The notes under the pieces were generated by a model, which made no database searches, was not told the origin of the DNA, and was given only the letters and a program-made list of their open reading frames with translations. A program made the position numbers and the translations under genes. Below, in pieces: positions 44,380 through 53,012 of a stretch of 56,261 nucleotides of DNA. This DNA comes from Deltaproteobacteria bacterium (GTDB lineage Bacteria > Bdellovibrionota > Bdellovibrionia > Bdellovibrionales > Bdellovibrionaceae): assembly GCA_013286585.1 (NCBI GenBank), contig JABDFK010000008.1, positions 1 to 56,261 of the forward strand, read 5' to 3'. Numbering within the stretch: the stretch's first letter is position 1; each line of letters starts with the position of its first letter.

Positions 44380-44736
44380 ATGAGCAACATGATTAAGACG
44401 ATCACGCTGAACACCGCCAAAATGCCAGAGATGGTGGAGTTTTTTGGTGCCCTTGGTATTCCCATGAAGGCCATGCCTGTCAATAAGGGAACCGTGGCTT
44501 ACCGAGGAAATTTCAGTGAAGTGGAAATCTGTTTGCTTTCGATTCCTAAAAAAGACCGTTTAGCCACCCCCGATCTTTCCTTCCGACTACAGATAGAAAA
44601 TATTTCGGATGTCATGGCACGATTGCGAAAACTTCCTCAGGTGCAGATTTTGATGGAGCTTCAGGAATTGCCGTTTGGGAAGATGGCAGTAGTCCTAGAC
44701 CCCGAAGGCCACAGCATAGAACTCACTGACGCGTGA
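44380..44736 (+). CDS. VOC (glyoxalase/bleomycin-resistance) family protein
   Basis: A 118-residue protein with the beta-alpha-beta-beta-beta pattern of the VOC superfamily: TITLNTAKMPEMVEFFGALGI at the start and KMAVVLDPEGHSIELTDA at the end, where the PEGHxIEL segment usually carries the metal-binding Glu. The first expected metal His is absent (ITLNTA), so it might be metal-free. The substrate is unknown. Its last codons lie inside the left arm of the inverted-repeat element that follows. Confidence 0.82.
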   Translation: MSNMIKTITLNTAKMPEMVEFFGALGIPMKAMPVNKGTVAYRGNFSEVEICLLSIPKKDRLATPDLSFRLQIENISDVMARLRKLPQVQILMELQELPFGKMAVVLDPEGHSIELTDA

Positions 44737-44848
44737 GCTTTAAAAGCCCGGATCCTTCGTTGTTCGGTCGTTCGCTTGTGCGACGTGCAGTAGCACGCCT
44801 CCGCGCTCTCTTCCTCTCGCCTCGGCTGCGGGCTTTTAAAGCTCACGC
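44731..44848. repeat. 118-bp element with perfect 20-bp terminal inverted repeats
   Basis: GCGTGAGCTTTAAAAGCCCG at 44731-44750 is matched exactly by its reverse complement at 44829-44848. The 78-bp interior is rich in CG/TTCG and has no open frame. The left arm contains the VOC stop codon. This looks like a small MITE-like or intergenic mosaic element, or a very large terminator hairpin between convergent genes. No target duplication is visible. Confidence 0.75.
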
Positions 44849-44863
44849 TCTATCTCGGTGGGA

Positions 44864-45892
44864 TTAGAACTTCCAGGATTCTGTTTTTGAGTTCGTGGGT
44901 TCGTCGCTTAGGAATTGCGACTTAAGAAATTTATTTTTCCAGTCTATTTTTATTAGGGCATAGTTGAAGCTTTTGATGGCGGTTCCTACTCTTAGTTTGC
45001 TGGCTTCTGGGGGAGTTGGGGATTTTCGGTTGAGGCCTCCGGCGGCGAACTCTGTTAATGATAGGTCTTTACTGAGTGGGAGTTTTCTGGTTTCGCCGAA
45101 GCCTGTGTTGGTGATGGTGAAGATGGATTTTTGCTTGGTTAGTTTTCCGTAGATCTTCAGTAGGTCTAACAATTTTTTCTTTTCTTTTGGGAACGCGGGC
45201 CAGGCTGACGTACTTTTACTTTCTGCCAAAATAGAATCTGAGGTGACTAAGATGGTTAGGTCAGAGGGCTTTTGAATCTCTGTCATGAGCCAGCTCCATT
45301 GTTCGTTTCCTAATAGCGTGCCGCCGTCGACTCCCCAGGATTTGAAAAAATGAGTGTCTAAGAAAATGAGGTGGAGGCGTTGCTGGGCTGGGCCGATGAC
45401 TATGCCGTGGTATATTCCGCCTTGTCTTGGATCTATGAATTGTGAGTCGCTGAGGTAAAATTTCACGTACTCTAATTTAGCGATTTCTTTGGTGGCGGTG
45501 TCGCCCGCGATTTCACCAGAGTCACCGATTCCCCAGTTTCCCAGCAAGGCAAAATGGCTGCGGAAGTGGGCGAACTCCGGCTGCAGGCTCAGCAGACGAT
45601 AATTGGCTTGAATATCGCGGGCGGTGCCGACATTGGGTTCAATCATGTCACCGGTGCTGATGAATAGATCCGGCTTTTCAGCAGCGATGAATTGCCAAAT
45701 GATTTCGGGCTTGGCGGGGTTGGCTCTAGAAGAGAACGCCAACTTCTCAATTGTTTTGCTGGGATCTAACAGCAAGGAATTCGCTGCCAGAGGTTCAGAT
45801 TTTTTGACAGTTCCTTCGAGGGCCTTGACGGCCGGGTGGGGAGTTTTACATCCCACCAAAATCGTCAAAATTCCCAGAATAAATAACCGCAA
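44864..45892 (-). CDS. PhoD-like lipoprotein with eroded active site
   Basis: A 342-residue protein with a lipoprotein signal (ILTILVGC). The body resembles PhoD-type alkaline phosphatases: KLAFSSRANPAKPEIIWQFIA, DLFISTGDMIEPN, LIFLDTHFFKS and LLGNEQWSWLMTEI match the order and look of PhoD segments (GDNVYAD, WDDHD, LDTRYFR, LGxEQWxWL). The metal-binding WDDHDYG stretch appears instead as LGNWGIGDSGE, and GDNxYxD as GDMIEPN, so several metal ligands are missing. It is probably a pseudoenzyme or binding protein. It starts five bases after prpC and may be co-transcribed with it. Confidence 0.72.
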   Translation of the reverse strand: MRLFILGILTILVGCKTPHPAVKALEGTVKKSEPLAANSLLLDPSKTIEKLAFSSRANPAKPEIIWQFIAAEKPDLFISTGDMIEPNVGTARDIQANYRLLSLQPEFAHFRSHFALLGNWGIGDSGEIAGDTATKEIAKLEYVKFYLSDSQFIDPRQGGIYHGIVIGPAQQRLHLIFLDTHFFKSWGVDGGTLLGNEQWSWLMTEIQKPSDLTILVTSDSILAESKSTSAWPAFPKEKKKLLDLLKIYGKLTKQKSIFTITNTGFGETRKLPLSKDLSLTEFAAGGLNRKSPTPPEASKLRVGTAIKSFNYALIKIDWKNKFLKSQFLSDEPTNSKTESWKF

Positions 45893-45897
45893 AATCT

Positions 45898-47058
45898 TTA
45901 GCCTCGTTCCGACATAGGTTTTACATGTCGCTCGCTAGGACCGGTGTACTCTGACAACGGGCGAATGATGCGATTGTTGTTATGTTGTTCCATGATATGG
46001 GCTGACCAGCCCGTCGTGCGGGCCATGACGAAAATGGGTGTGAAGAAATCGATTTCAAATCCCATCATGTAGTAAGCAGGACCTGCAGGGAAATCCAAAT
46101 TGGGATGGATTTTCTTTTGCGCGACCATGGTTTTTTCCAAAGCATCGTACATCTTCATCCATTTTTGTTCGCCGGTGACGTCGGCCATTTTTTGTGCGTA
46201 TTTACGCATCGTCGGCACTCGGCTGTCGCCGTATTTGTACACTCGATGCCCGAAGCCCATGACTTTTCGTTTGTTTTTCAGTGCATCGATCATCCACTGT
46301 TCCGCTTTCGCAGGATCGGCGATTTCTAGCATCATGTGCATGACCTGTTCGTTGGCTCCGCCGTGAAGAGGTCCCTTCAGTGCACCGATCCCACCGACCG
46401 TGGCGCTGTAAATATCAGACTCGGTGGAGGCGATCACTCGTGTTGCGAAGGTGGAGGCATTGAAGCTGTGCTCTGCGTACAAAGTCAAAGACACATCAAA
46501 GGCTTTCACGATGTCGGCCGCTGGAACTTTTCCGAAACACATGTGAAAGAAGTTCTCGGCCATGGGTAGTTTCGTGTCCGGTGGAATGAAATCCAAGCCT
46601 TTTTTGAAACGATAGTCGGCGGCGACCATGGTGGGAATTTTCGCTAACATCATAATGGCTTTATCCAGATTGCTGGCCTTGTCCCAAATTCTTGGATCTT
46701 CAGCGCCTAAGAAACTGACGGCGGTGCGAATGGAATCCATGGGATGACATTTTTTCGGCAGCAGGCGAATGACTTCCAGATTGGCTTTGGTGATTTCGCG
46801 GTAAGCGCGTTCTTTCTTTTCGAACTCGGCTAGCTGAGATTTGTTCGGAAGTTCGCTGTTGTAAAGCAGGTAAGCCACTTCTTCAAAGCGGCAGTTTTCC
46901 GCCAGTTCTTGAACTGGGTAGCCTTTATAAATGAGCGCATTGGTTTCCGGAGTCACTTTGGAAACTGTGGTCTGATCCACCACTGCGCCTTCCAGACCTT
47001 TTTTGACATTCATTTTTTCCGGTTCAGCGACGTAATCGGGATTCACCATTTGCGACAT
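45898..47058 (-). CDS. prpC: 2-methylcitrate synthase
   Basis: This citrate synthase-family enzyme condenses propionyl-CoA with oxaloacetate. The 386-residue protein has KGLEGAVVDQTTVSKV at the start, LHGGANEQVMHMML, and MGFGHRVYKYGDSR with the active-site residues, and ends SERHVKPMSERG. The short type with MSER-like end and the operon with prpB and prpD identify it as methylcitrate synthase rather than the main citrate synthase; some such enzymes use both substrates. GAGG lies ahead of the ATG, and it follows prpB by 47 bp. Confidence 0.92.
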   Translation of the reverse strand: MSQMVNPDYVAEPEKMNVKKGLEGAVVDQTTVSKVTPETNALIYKGYPVQELAENCRFEEVAYLLYNSELPNKSQLAEFEKKERAYREITKANLEVIRLLPKKCHPMDSIRTAVSFLGAEDPRIWDKASNLDKAIMMLAKIPTMVAADYRFKKGLDFIPPDTKLPMAENFFHMCFGKVPAADIVKAFDVSLTLYAEHSFNASTFATRVIASTESDIYSATVGGIGALKGPLHGGANEQVMHMMLEIADPAKAEQWMIDALKNKRKVMGFGHRVYKYGDSRVPTMRKYAQKMADVTGEQKWMKMYDALEKTMVAQKKIHPNLDFPAGPAYYMMGFEIDFFTPIFVMARTTGWSAHIMEQHNNNRIIRPLSEYTGPSERHVKPMSERG

Positions 47059-47105
47059 ATTCTTCTCCTCTGGTTGCTGGAGGTCGTCTGGGACGATCTC
47101 CTTTT

Positions 47106-48002
47106 TTAAACTTTGAAATTAAAAATATTTTGATCAAACTGACTATAATCTTCGTAATGCGTGAGCTCGTACAATTCTTTGCGAGTTTGCATTTGCTCTA
47201 CCAAGGCTTCTTGCGTGCCATCGGCTTTGAGTTTTTTTAGGCCCGATTCCACGGCCTTCATCGCCAGACGCAAAGTCGTGACCGGATAGATCACCAAATT
47301 AAAGCCGACACTCTCTAGTTCTTTGGTGGTCAGCAATTTTGATTTTCCAAACTCAGTCATATTTGCCAGGAGAGGTACGCTCACGGCTTTTCGGAAAGTC
47401 TCAAATTCTTTCAGGTCGGCCAAGGCTTCGGGAAAAATCATTTCTGCGCCGGCGTCGACGTAGGCTTTGGCTCTGTCGATGGCTTTGTCCAAACCTTCAG
47501 AGGCTCGGGCATCTGTTCGCGCGATGATCAAAAAATTAGGATCCATTTTTTTGCCCTCGGCAGCGGCTTTGATCTTCATGGTCATCTCAGAAGTCGCGAC
47601 CAAAGATTTTCCGTCCAGGTGGCCGCAGCGTTTCGGGTTTTCTTGGTCTTCCAGGTGACAGCCAGCCAAACCCAGCTCGATGAGTTCACTCACGGCACGG
47701 GCGGCGTTCATTGGAACACCAAAGCCGGTATCAATGTCGATGATGGTAGGAAGTTTTGTGGCGCGGGCGATCTGTCGACCTCGGCCGGTGACTTCACTCA
47801 ATGTGGTCAATCCCACATCCGGATATCCCAGATCGTTGGAAAGCACAGAGCCTGAAACGTAAATTCCTTCGAAGCCGACTTTTTCAATTTGCATCGCCAC
47901 CAAAGGCGACCAAGCACCTGGAAAACGAAGCAGCTTTCCCGATTTTAGAGCTTTTCTAAATTCAGCCCGCTTATCTGCGGGATTGGTGTATTGAAACAGC
48001 AT
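47106..48002 (-). CDS. prpB: 2-methylisocitrate lyase
   Basis: This enzyme splits 2-methylisocitrate to pyruvate and succinate, completing the methylcitrate cycle. The 298-residue protein shows ADKRAEFRKAL, GSVLSNDLGYPDVGLTTL, DIDTGFG (metal and substrate binding) and the catalytic loop motif KRCGHLDGK. The KRCGH form, as opposed to KKCGH of isocitrate lyases, is typical of PrpB. The start overlaps the prpD stop by one base (TGATG), so it is translationally coupled. Confidence 0.95.
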   Translation of the reverse strand: MLFQYTNPADKRAEFRKALKSGKLLRFPGAWSPLVAMQIEKVGFEGIYVSGSVLSNDLGYPDVGLTTLSEVTGRGRQIARATKLPTIIDIDTGFGVPMNAARAVSELIELGLAGCHLEDQENPKRCGHLDGKSLVATSEMTMKIKAAAEGKKMDPNFLIIARTDARASEGLDKAIDRAKAYVDAGAEMIFPEALADLKEFETFRKAVSVPLLANMTEFGKSKLLTTKELESVGFNLVIYPVTTLRLAMKAVESGLKKLKADGTQEALVEQMQTRKELYELTHYEDYSQFDQNIFNFKV

Positions 48003-49511
48003 CAGAAAATTCCTTTGGTGTCGCGTTTTCCATTCACCAAAGTGTCCATCGGCAATTGCACATTGAGCTCCAGCAATTCAGTGGCGGTGATTTCCGGAAG
48101 TCGTTGCACCAGGCTGATGAAGCGATTGCGCTCATCCTTGGTGATGATGCCTTCAGTGAGTGTGTCGAATTTGCGAATGTAGTCCTCGCGTTTGAACGGG
48201 CGGGCACCCGCCGGGTGAGCATTGGCCACGCCCAACTCATCGACGATGATTTCACCATTGGCCATGATGATTTCGACTTTTCCTCCGAAGCGTTTTTTAT
48301 TCGGATCTTGTTCGTGATACCACTCTGTCCATTGAGGAGCTTCCACAGTCCGAATCTTGTGCCACAGGCGAACGGTGTCTGGCTTTTGCGCCCGCTCTGG
48401 AGAGTAAGAGTGCACGTGGTGCCATTTGCCGTCCTGCAAGGCCACGGCGAAAATGTACATGATGCTGTGATCCAAGGTTTCGCGCGAAGACTTCGGATCC
48501 ATTTTTTTGCGGATCGCCAGATCCAGTTCCGATCACATAATGAGTGTGATGAGACGTGTGAATGACGATCTCTTTGATGTCGTCAAAGTTTTTGATCTTG
48601 GTGCGCATGCGCGCAGCCAGATCGATGAGCGCCTGCGATTGATACTCGGCCGAGTGCTCTTTGGTGTAAGTTTCTAGAATAGCTAGTTTGGCTTCGCCGG
48701 GTTCAGGAAGTGGTACTTCGTATTTTCCGTCTTTGCCGTCGAGCATATACGCGATCACGGAGTCATCACCTTCGTAAATCGGTGAAGGAGCGCCCTCACC
48801 CCTCATCACACGGTCCACGGCCTCAATCGCCAACTTTCCAGAATGAGCGGGAGCATAGGCCTTCCAGCTAGAGATTTCGCCCTTGCGTGATTGTCGGGTG
48901 GTGAAGCTCACATGCACGGCCTGTTGAATCGCTTGATAAACGGTTTCAGTCGAGAGTCCTAACATCGTACCGATTCCCGCCGCAGTGGCCGGGCACAAAT
49001 GCGCAATATGATCTTTCTTATGTTTATGCAGGCAGATGCCTTTGACCAAATTCACGTGCAGTTCATAGCCTGTGACAATGCCACGAAGAAGTTCAGCCCC
49101 AGTTTTTCCGGTCTGCTGAGCCACGGCCAGAATCGGTGGAATGTTATCCCCGGGATGCGAATAATCAGCGGCTAAGAAAGTGTCATGAAAATCCAGTTCG
49201 CGCACGGCGGTGCCATTGGCCCAAGCGGTCCACTCGCAATCGAAGCGCTGTGAATTGGGCATACCAAAAACAGTGGCACCACTGCTGCGTGGATGCGCAA
49301 TGGCCATGGCGCGCGCACTGGCGACCGGCCGGCGATTGATCGCGGCGATGGCCACGGAAGCGTTGTCGATCATGCGATTGATCACCATGTCGGTGACAGC
49401 GTCATTGATCTTCACTTTGTCGGTGGCGACCGCGGCCATTTTCCAAGCCAATTGATTTTCTCTGGAAAGTTTCTCTTTGGACGGGTGCACGCGCACCGAG
49501 TGTTTTTTCAT
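48002..49511 (-). pseudogene. prpD: 2-methylcitrate dehydratase, frameshifted
   Basis: This gene should encode PrpD, which dehydrates 2-methylcitrate. The first frame begins [16 protein letters not shown] after AAAGGAAT and runs through family blocks ([41 protein letters not shown]) to [13 protein letters not shown]. There a run of seven A (T at 48502-48508 on the plus strand) adds one base. The second frame continues exactly with [20 protein letters not shown] to the stop. With six A the product would be a normal 502-residue PrpD. The cause may be a sequencing error, a real inactivating mutation, or slippage on the A run that still makes enzyme. prpB and prpC appear intact. Confidence 0.88.
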
Positions 49512-49564
49512 GAGCGATTCCTTTACTGAAATAGTCTTCAGCAGCCTAACTTGAGTCCTGGTAG

Positions 49565-49578
49565 GGGACAATAGTCCC
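49565..49578. promoter_or_regulatory. Inverted repeat upstream of prp operon
   Basis: GGGAC-AATA-GTCCC lies about 54 bp before the prpD start, in the 178-bp gap shared with the divergent lipoprotein gene. A regulator site is possible, but no regulator gene is in the window and no clear promoter pair was found. Confidence 0.25.
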
Positions 49579-49689
49579 GTCGAGGAAAACGCGGTCTGTC
49601 GAGAATTTTTCGCCGCTCCTGGCCTCTTCAAGTCCAGTCGCAGTTACGTTTCAGCGAAGCCCTCTATAGAATGAGGGCAGGAGTCCTCC

Positions 49690-50208
49690 ATGAGTCGAAG
49701 TTGGGTGCTGATTCTGACAACCTTAATGGCCTGTTCCTCTCTGGATTCATCAGTGAGTGAAAATCGGGCGAGAAATCCTGCAGCTGTCGGAGGCGCCTGC
49801 CTGCGGCAGTCCTTGGGCGAAGCCACCACGGAAAATCAACCACTGGTGCAGTACAATACCAAGAGAGTGGAGGCTGTTCGTCAACTGCTGAAAGCTCAAA
49901 TCGACAAGCTGACAGCGCTGAATTCCAAGGATGAAGCCACGGCAAAAAGGCTGGTGCAGCTGCAAGTAAAAATGGATTCGATTTCGAACACGGCCGTGAA
50001 TTTAAGCGGCGAGCCCAATGAGGTTTCCTGGAAACTTCACGGGGCACTCGATTGGTATCTGACGGATCTGAGTACGGATGAGATCAACAAATCATTGAGC
50101 GACGCCGAACAAAAAAATCTGAAATACACACGCGAAACTTTGGCGCCGAATTTGAGCAGCCTGGAATTCTGGATTCCAGAATTTTGCAAGAAGACAACCG
50201 GAATTTGA
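49690..50208 (+). CDS. Predicted lipoprotein of unknown function
   Basis: A 172-residue protein with a lipoprotein signal (SWVLILTTLMAC). The mature part is helical and polar, with heptad-like Gln/Lys/Leu patterns (VEAVRQLLKAQIDKLTALNSK, KRLVQLQVKMDSIS) and two further cysteines (GGACLRQ, PEFCKK). AGGAGT lies seven bases before the ATG. It is divergent from the prp operon and ends 11 bp before the convergent Omp85 gene. Family not recognised. Confidence 0.75.
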   Translation: MSRSWVLILTTLMACSSLDSSVSENRARNPAAVGGACLRQSLGEATTENQPLVQYNTKRVEAVRQLLKAQIDKLTALNSKDEATAKRLVQLQVKMDSISNTAVNLSGEPNEVSWKLHGALDWYLTDLSTDEINKSLSDAEQKNLKYTRETLAPNLSSLEFWIPEFCKKTTGI

Positions 50209-50219
50209 GACCGTCCCGG

Positions 50220-53009
50220 CTAAAAAGTGCCGATCGACAGATCCAGCGCCAGAGGCGATTCCCCGCGACTACCGATTTGATTCAATTTCCAGCCAATGTC
50301 AACGCTGGCAGGTCCCACCGGGGTATTATAGTACGCACCGACGCCCACTGAATGCCGGTAGGAAAAACCATAGTTAAAGCCAGAGATCGTGACGGCGCCA
50401 CCATCGTAAAAAAGCAAAGTTCCAAAACTGCCTTTGATCGGAATTCGAAGTTCTGATTTCACCAGATACATGGATGCGTCCGTGGTCAAAGGGAAGTTAG
50501 TGGCAGTGGCATTCTTGCCCAGCAAATCGGTCAAGTTGGGAAAAGCTTCCTGGGCGGTGAATCCGCGAATGGTGGTGGGTCCTCCCAATAAAAATCCTTT
50601 TTGCAGCCAGGGGGTGTAACCCCCTTGATTGGGATCTTCCAAATTTTTCAAATAGCCTCCGCGGAAATGATTGGCCCACACGACTTTTTTGTAAATAGTC
50701 ATGGTGTCAGTGAAGGCCAAAACTCCGCGCTCGAAGTTCACCGGCGGCGAACTTTGCAGAAGTCCCGGTGCTCCGTATTCCAAATTCAGCCGAGTGAAAG
50801 TGCCTTTGGTGGGATTGAGCGGGTTGTCGCGATAATCCAATTCAATGATGGGTCCGGTCGAACCAATCAGAGTTGGATCTTGCGGTGTTTGTCCGATCTG
50901 GGAATCCTGAGTTCGGCTCCAATTCCACAGATCCCAGCGGACTAACAAATGCGAAGTGATTTCCTCCTCCAGAGAAAGGATCACCTGCCAAACGTCCTCT
51001 GCGCTGTACTTCGAATAATCAGAGACGAAAGTGGCATTGGTCAGCGAAGCTCGGCCTTTCATGCGACTGTCGTTCAGGTACGGCTGTAGGTAACCCACCG
51101 TCGCGCGTTTTTCTAGAAAACCAGTTAAGCGCGGGTCAGTGACATTTTCATCAAGATCCGCCCTAGCGGAAAAAGTTCGTGCTAGTCCTCCGAAATTTCG
51201 GTAGGCATAGCCGACATAGCCGCGGACCGTGCCGCGCAATTCACTGGTGTATCCCATGCCGGCATTGACCAGTCCCGGATTGCGGTCAGAAACCTTCACT
51301 AACACAGTCCTACGGGAAACCATGGTTTTCTCTTCCAGAGTTTTGATATCGACGCTGTTAAAAATTCCAAGGCGCTGAAGGCGGGCGATGGATTCATCCA
51401 CGTTCGCCGGCGTCAGCACATCCCCCGGCTTGAATTCGAGCTCTTTGAGGACGACATAGTCTTTTGTGAGAGTATTTCCTTCGACCACCACTGAGCCAAC
51501 ATAGACTTTGGGACCTTCAAAAATTTTAAACTTCAAATTGGCCAGAGTGTTATCTTCGTTGTAGCTGACCAACGCTTCTTTTTCATTTTTTTCGTTCACC
51601 AGATACATGTCCAGAAATCCCTGTCCGCGATAGAATTTTTTGACGTTCTCAATTCCATCTTCCAGAGCATTGAGTTTCAGTGGATCCAAAGATTTTAATT
51701 TCAGCTGTGCCAAAAGCAGCTGTTCGGATATCTGAGTGTTGCCTTCAAAACTGATTTTCTGAATCTGGGTCAGGGGGCCTTCGTCAAAATTGATAGCGAT
51801 GGTGACGCCATCATGATCTTTGTTGAATAGCGTGCGAACTGAAATGATTTTAGCTCTGAAAAAGCCATTGTTCTGACTGTCGATCACCAAATTTTTGAGC
51901 GCCTTATCTAGATCTTCCTTAACGAAATGTTTGTCAGACATCACCGGCGAGGAAAGATCATACAGCGTATTGATGTAGTGTTTTTCGGACTGGGAAAAGC
52001 GTCCAGTGAATTCCACTTTTTCGATGTCCACCCTGGGGCCTTCCACCACCTGCACCTGCAAGCGACGATGAAATGCCTCGATGCCCTCTTTGTCCTGCAC
52101 ATTCACTTCTGCCCGCGCATAGCCTTGCGAAATATAGAAAGCCTTGATCTTGCTCGACAGCTCTTGGCTAAGGTTGGGTGACGTCGACTTGAACTCGTTC
52201 AGACCCAAAGCGTCTTCGACTTTGTTGAAGGGTAAACGACCGGACTCTGGCGGATCAATAAAATAGGCCTCGGGATGATCAATTTTGAACTCAATGGTGA
52301 CTTGCGATTCATCTTGCGAAAAAGTCACCGAGGGATCGCCGGTTTCGGCACGGAAATAATTCTTGTTAACGAAATAGTTTTGCAGGTCTCTTTGCATGAG
52401 CTTCACCGCTATTGGAGTGAACGGTTGACCTATGTAATCCGAAAGCCGTGATTGCAGCTTTGCTTCAAGAGCCTTATTGCTGGTATTGATTCGAATATCG
52501 GCAAATTTTGATTGCACGTGTTCGCTGACTTTGACGCTGACATCATAGTCGGAGTTGTTCACTGGTACGAATTCCAAATCGATCACGGCATTCATAAAAC
52601 CTTGATCTTTGTAATAGGCCTGCACTTTTTTTCCGGCCTCTAGCAAAGTTTCCGGTTCAAAAGAGCCCGACTCACTCACGCCGAAAACATTTCTAATCTC
52701 GGTGTCGCCGATCGAGTTATTTCCCTTCAGAAGAATCGAGTGAATTCTTTTGGTTTTCCCGGCAAGCAGAGTAAAATGCTCTGCATCGGCTGAGGTGTAT
52801 TGGGCCGAATCGAAATTTCCACTCTGGATCAACCAGCGAAGAGCATCTTCTAAATCACCGCGCGAGAACTCTGGGCTATTCAAAGCGGGCAGTGCTGTCA
52901 GTAGTCCCTGTGTCGTCGGTTGGTCCAAGGCCTGCAAATCCAAGGTGCGCGACCAGGCCATCGGCGCCAATTGAAATAGTAATAAAAAAAACATGATTGA
53001 TTTTGCCAA
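50220..53009 (-). CDS. tamA: Omp85-family outer-membrane assembly protein (TamA-like)
   Basis: A 929-residue protein with a signal peptide (SIMFFLLLFQLAPMAWS). About 560 residues of repeated POTRA-like beta-alpha-alpha-beta units follow (for example VEGPRVDIEKVEFTGRF, EGPLTQIQKISFEGNTQIS, FEGPKVYVGSVVVEGNTLT), enough for six or seven POTRA domains. The C-terminal barrel begins near residue 580 (NPGLVNAGMGYTSELRG), with the Omp85 loop motif GGPTTIRGF and a terminal Phe (DLSIGTF). It lies three bases after tamB, the classic TamA-TamB pairing, which assembles or transports material to the outer membrane. BamA is the alternative, but the TamB neighbour favours a TamA-like role. Confidence 0.9.
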   Translation of the reverse strand: MAKSIMFFLLLFQLAPMAWSRTLDLQALDQPTTQGLLTALPALNSPEFSRGDLEDALRWLIQSGNFDSAQYTSADAEHFTLLAGKTKRIHSILLKGNNSIGDTEIRNVFGVSESGSFEPETLLEAGKKVQAYYKDQGFMNAVIDLEFVPVNNSDYDVSVKVSEHVQSKFADIRINTSNKALEAKLQSRLSDYIGQPFTPIAVKLMQRDLQNYFVNKNYFRAETGDPSVTFSQDESQVTIEFKIDHPEAYFIDPPESGRLPFNKVEDALGLNEFKSTSPNLSQELSSKIKAFYISQGYARAEVNVQDKEGIEAFHRRLQVQVVEGPRVDIEKVEFTGRFSQSEKHYINTLYDLSSPVMSDKHFVKEDLDKALKNLVIDSQNNGFFRAKIISVRTLFNKDHDGVTIAINFDEGPLTQIQKISFEGNTQISEQLLLAQLKLKSLDPLKLNALEDGIENVKKFYRGQGFLDMYLVNEKNEKEALVSYNEDNTLANLKFKIFEGPKVYVGSVVVEGNTLTKDYVVLKELEFKPGDVLTPANVDESIARLQRLGIFNSVDIKTLEEKTMVSRRTVLVKVSDRNPGLVNAGMGYTSELRGTVRGYVGYAYRNFGGLARTFSARADLDENVTDPRLTGFLEKRATVGYLQPYLNDSRMKGRASLTNATFVSDYSKYSAEDVWQVILSLEEEITSHLLVRWDLWNWSRTQDSQIGQTPQDPTLIGSTGPIIELDYRDNPLNPTKGTFTRLNLEYGAPGLLQSSPPVNFERGVLAFTDTMTIYKKVVWANHFRGGYLKNLEDPNQGGYTPWLQKGFLLGGPTTIRGFTAQEAFPNLTDLLGKNATATNFPLTTDASMYLVKSELRIPIKGSFGTLLFYDGGAVTISGFNYGFSYRHSVGVGAYYNTPVGPASVDIGWKLNQIGSRGESPLALDLSIGTF

Positions 53010-53012
53010 AGA

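Noticed and set aside
48002..48502. Independent 166-residue gene starting at MDPKSS
   Set aside because: Its sequence continues PrpD exactly from the A7 run and lacks its own ribosome site, so it is the second part of prpD.
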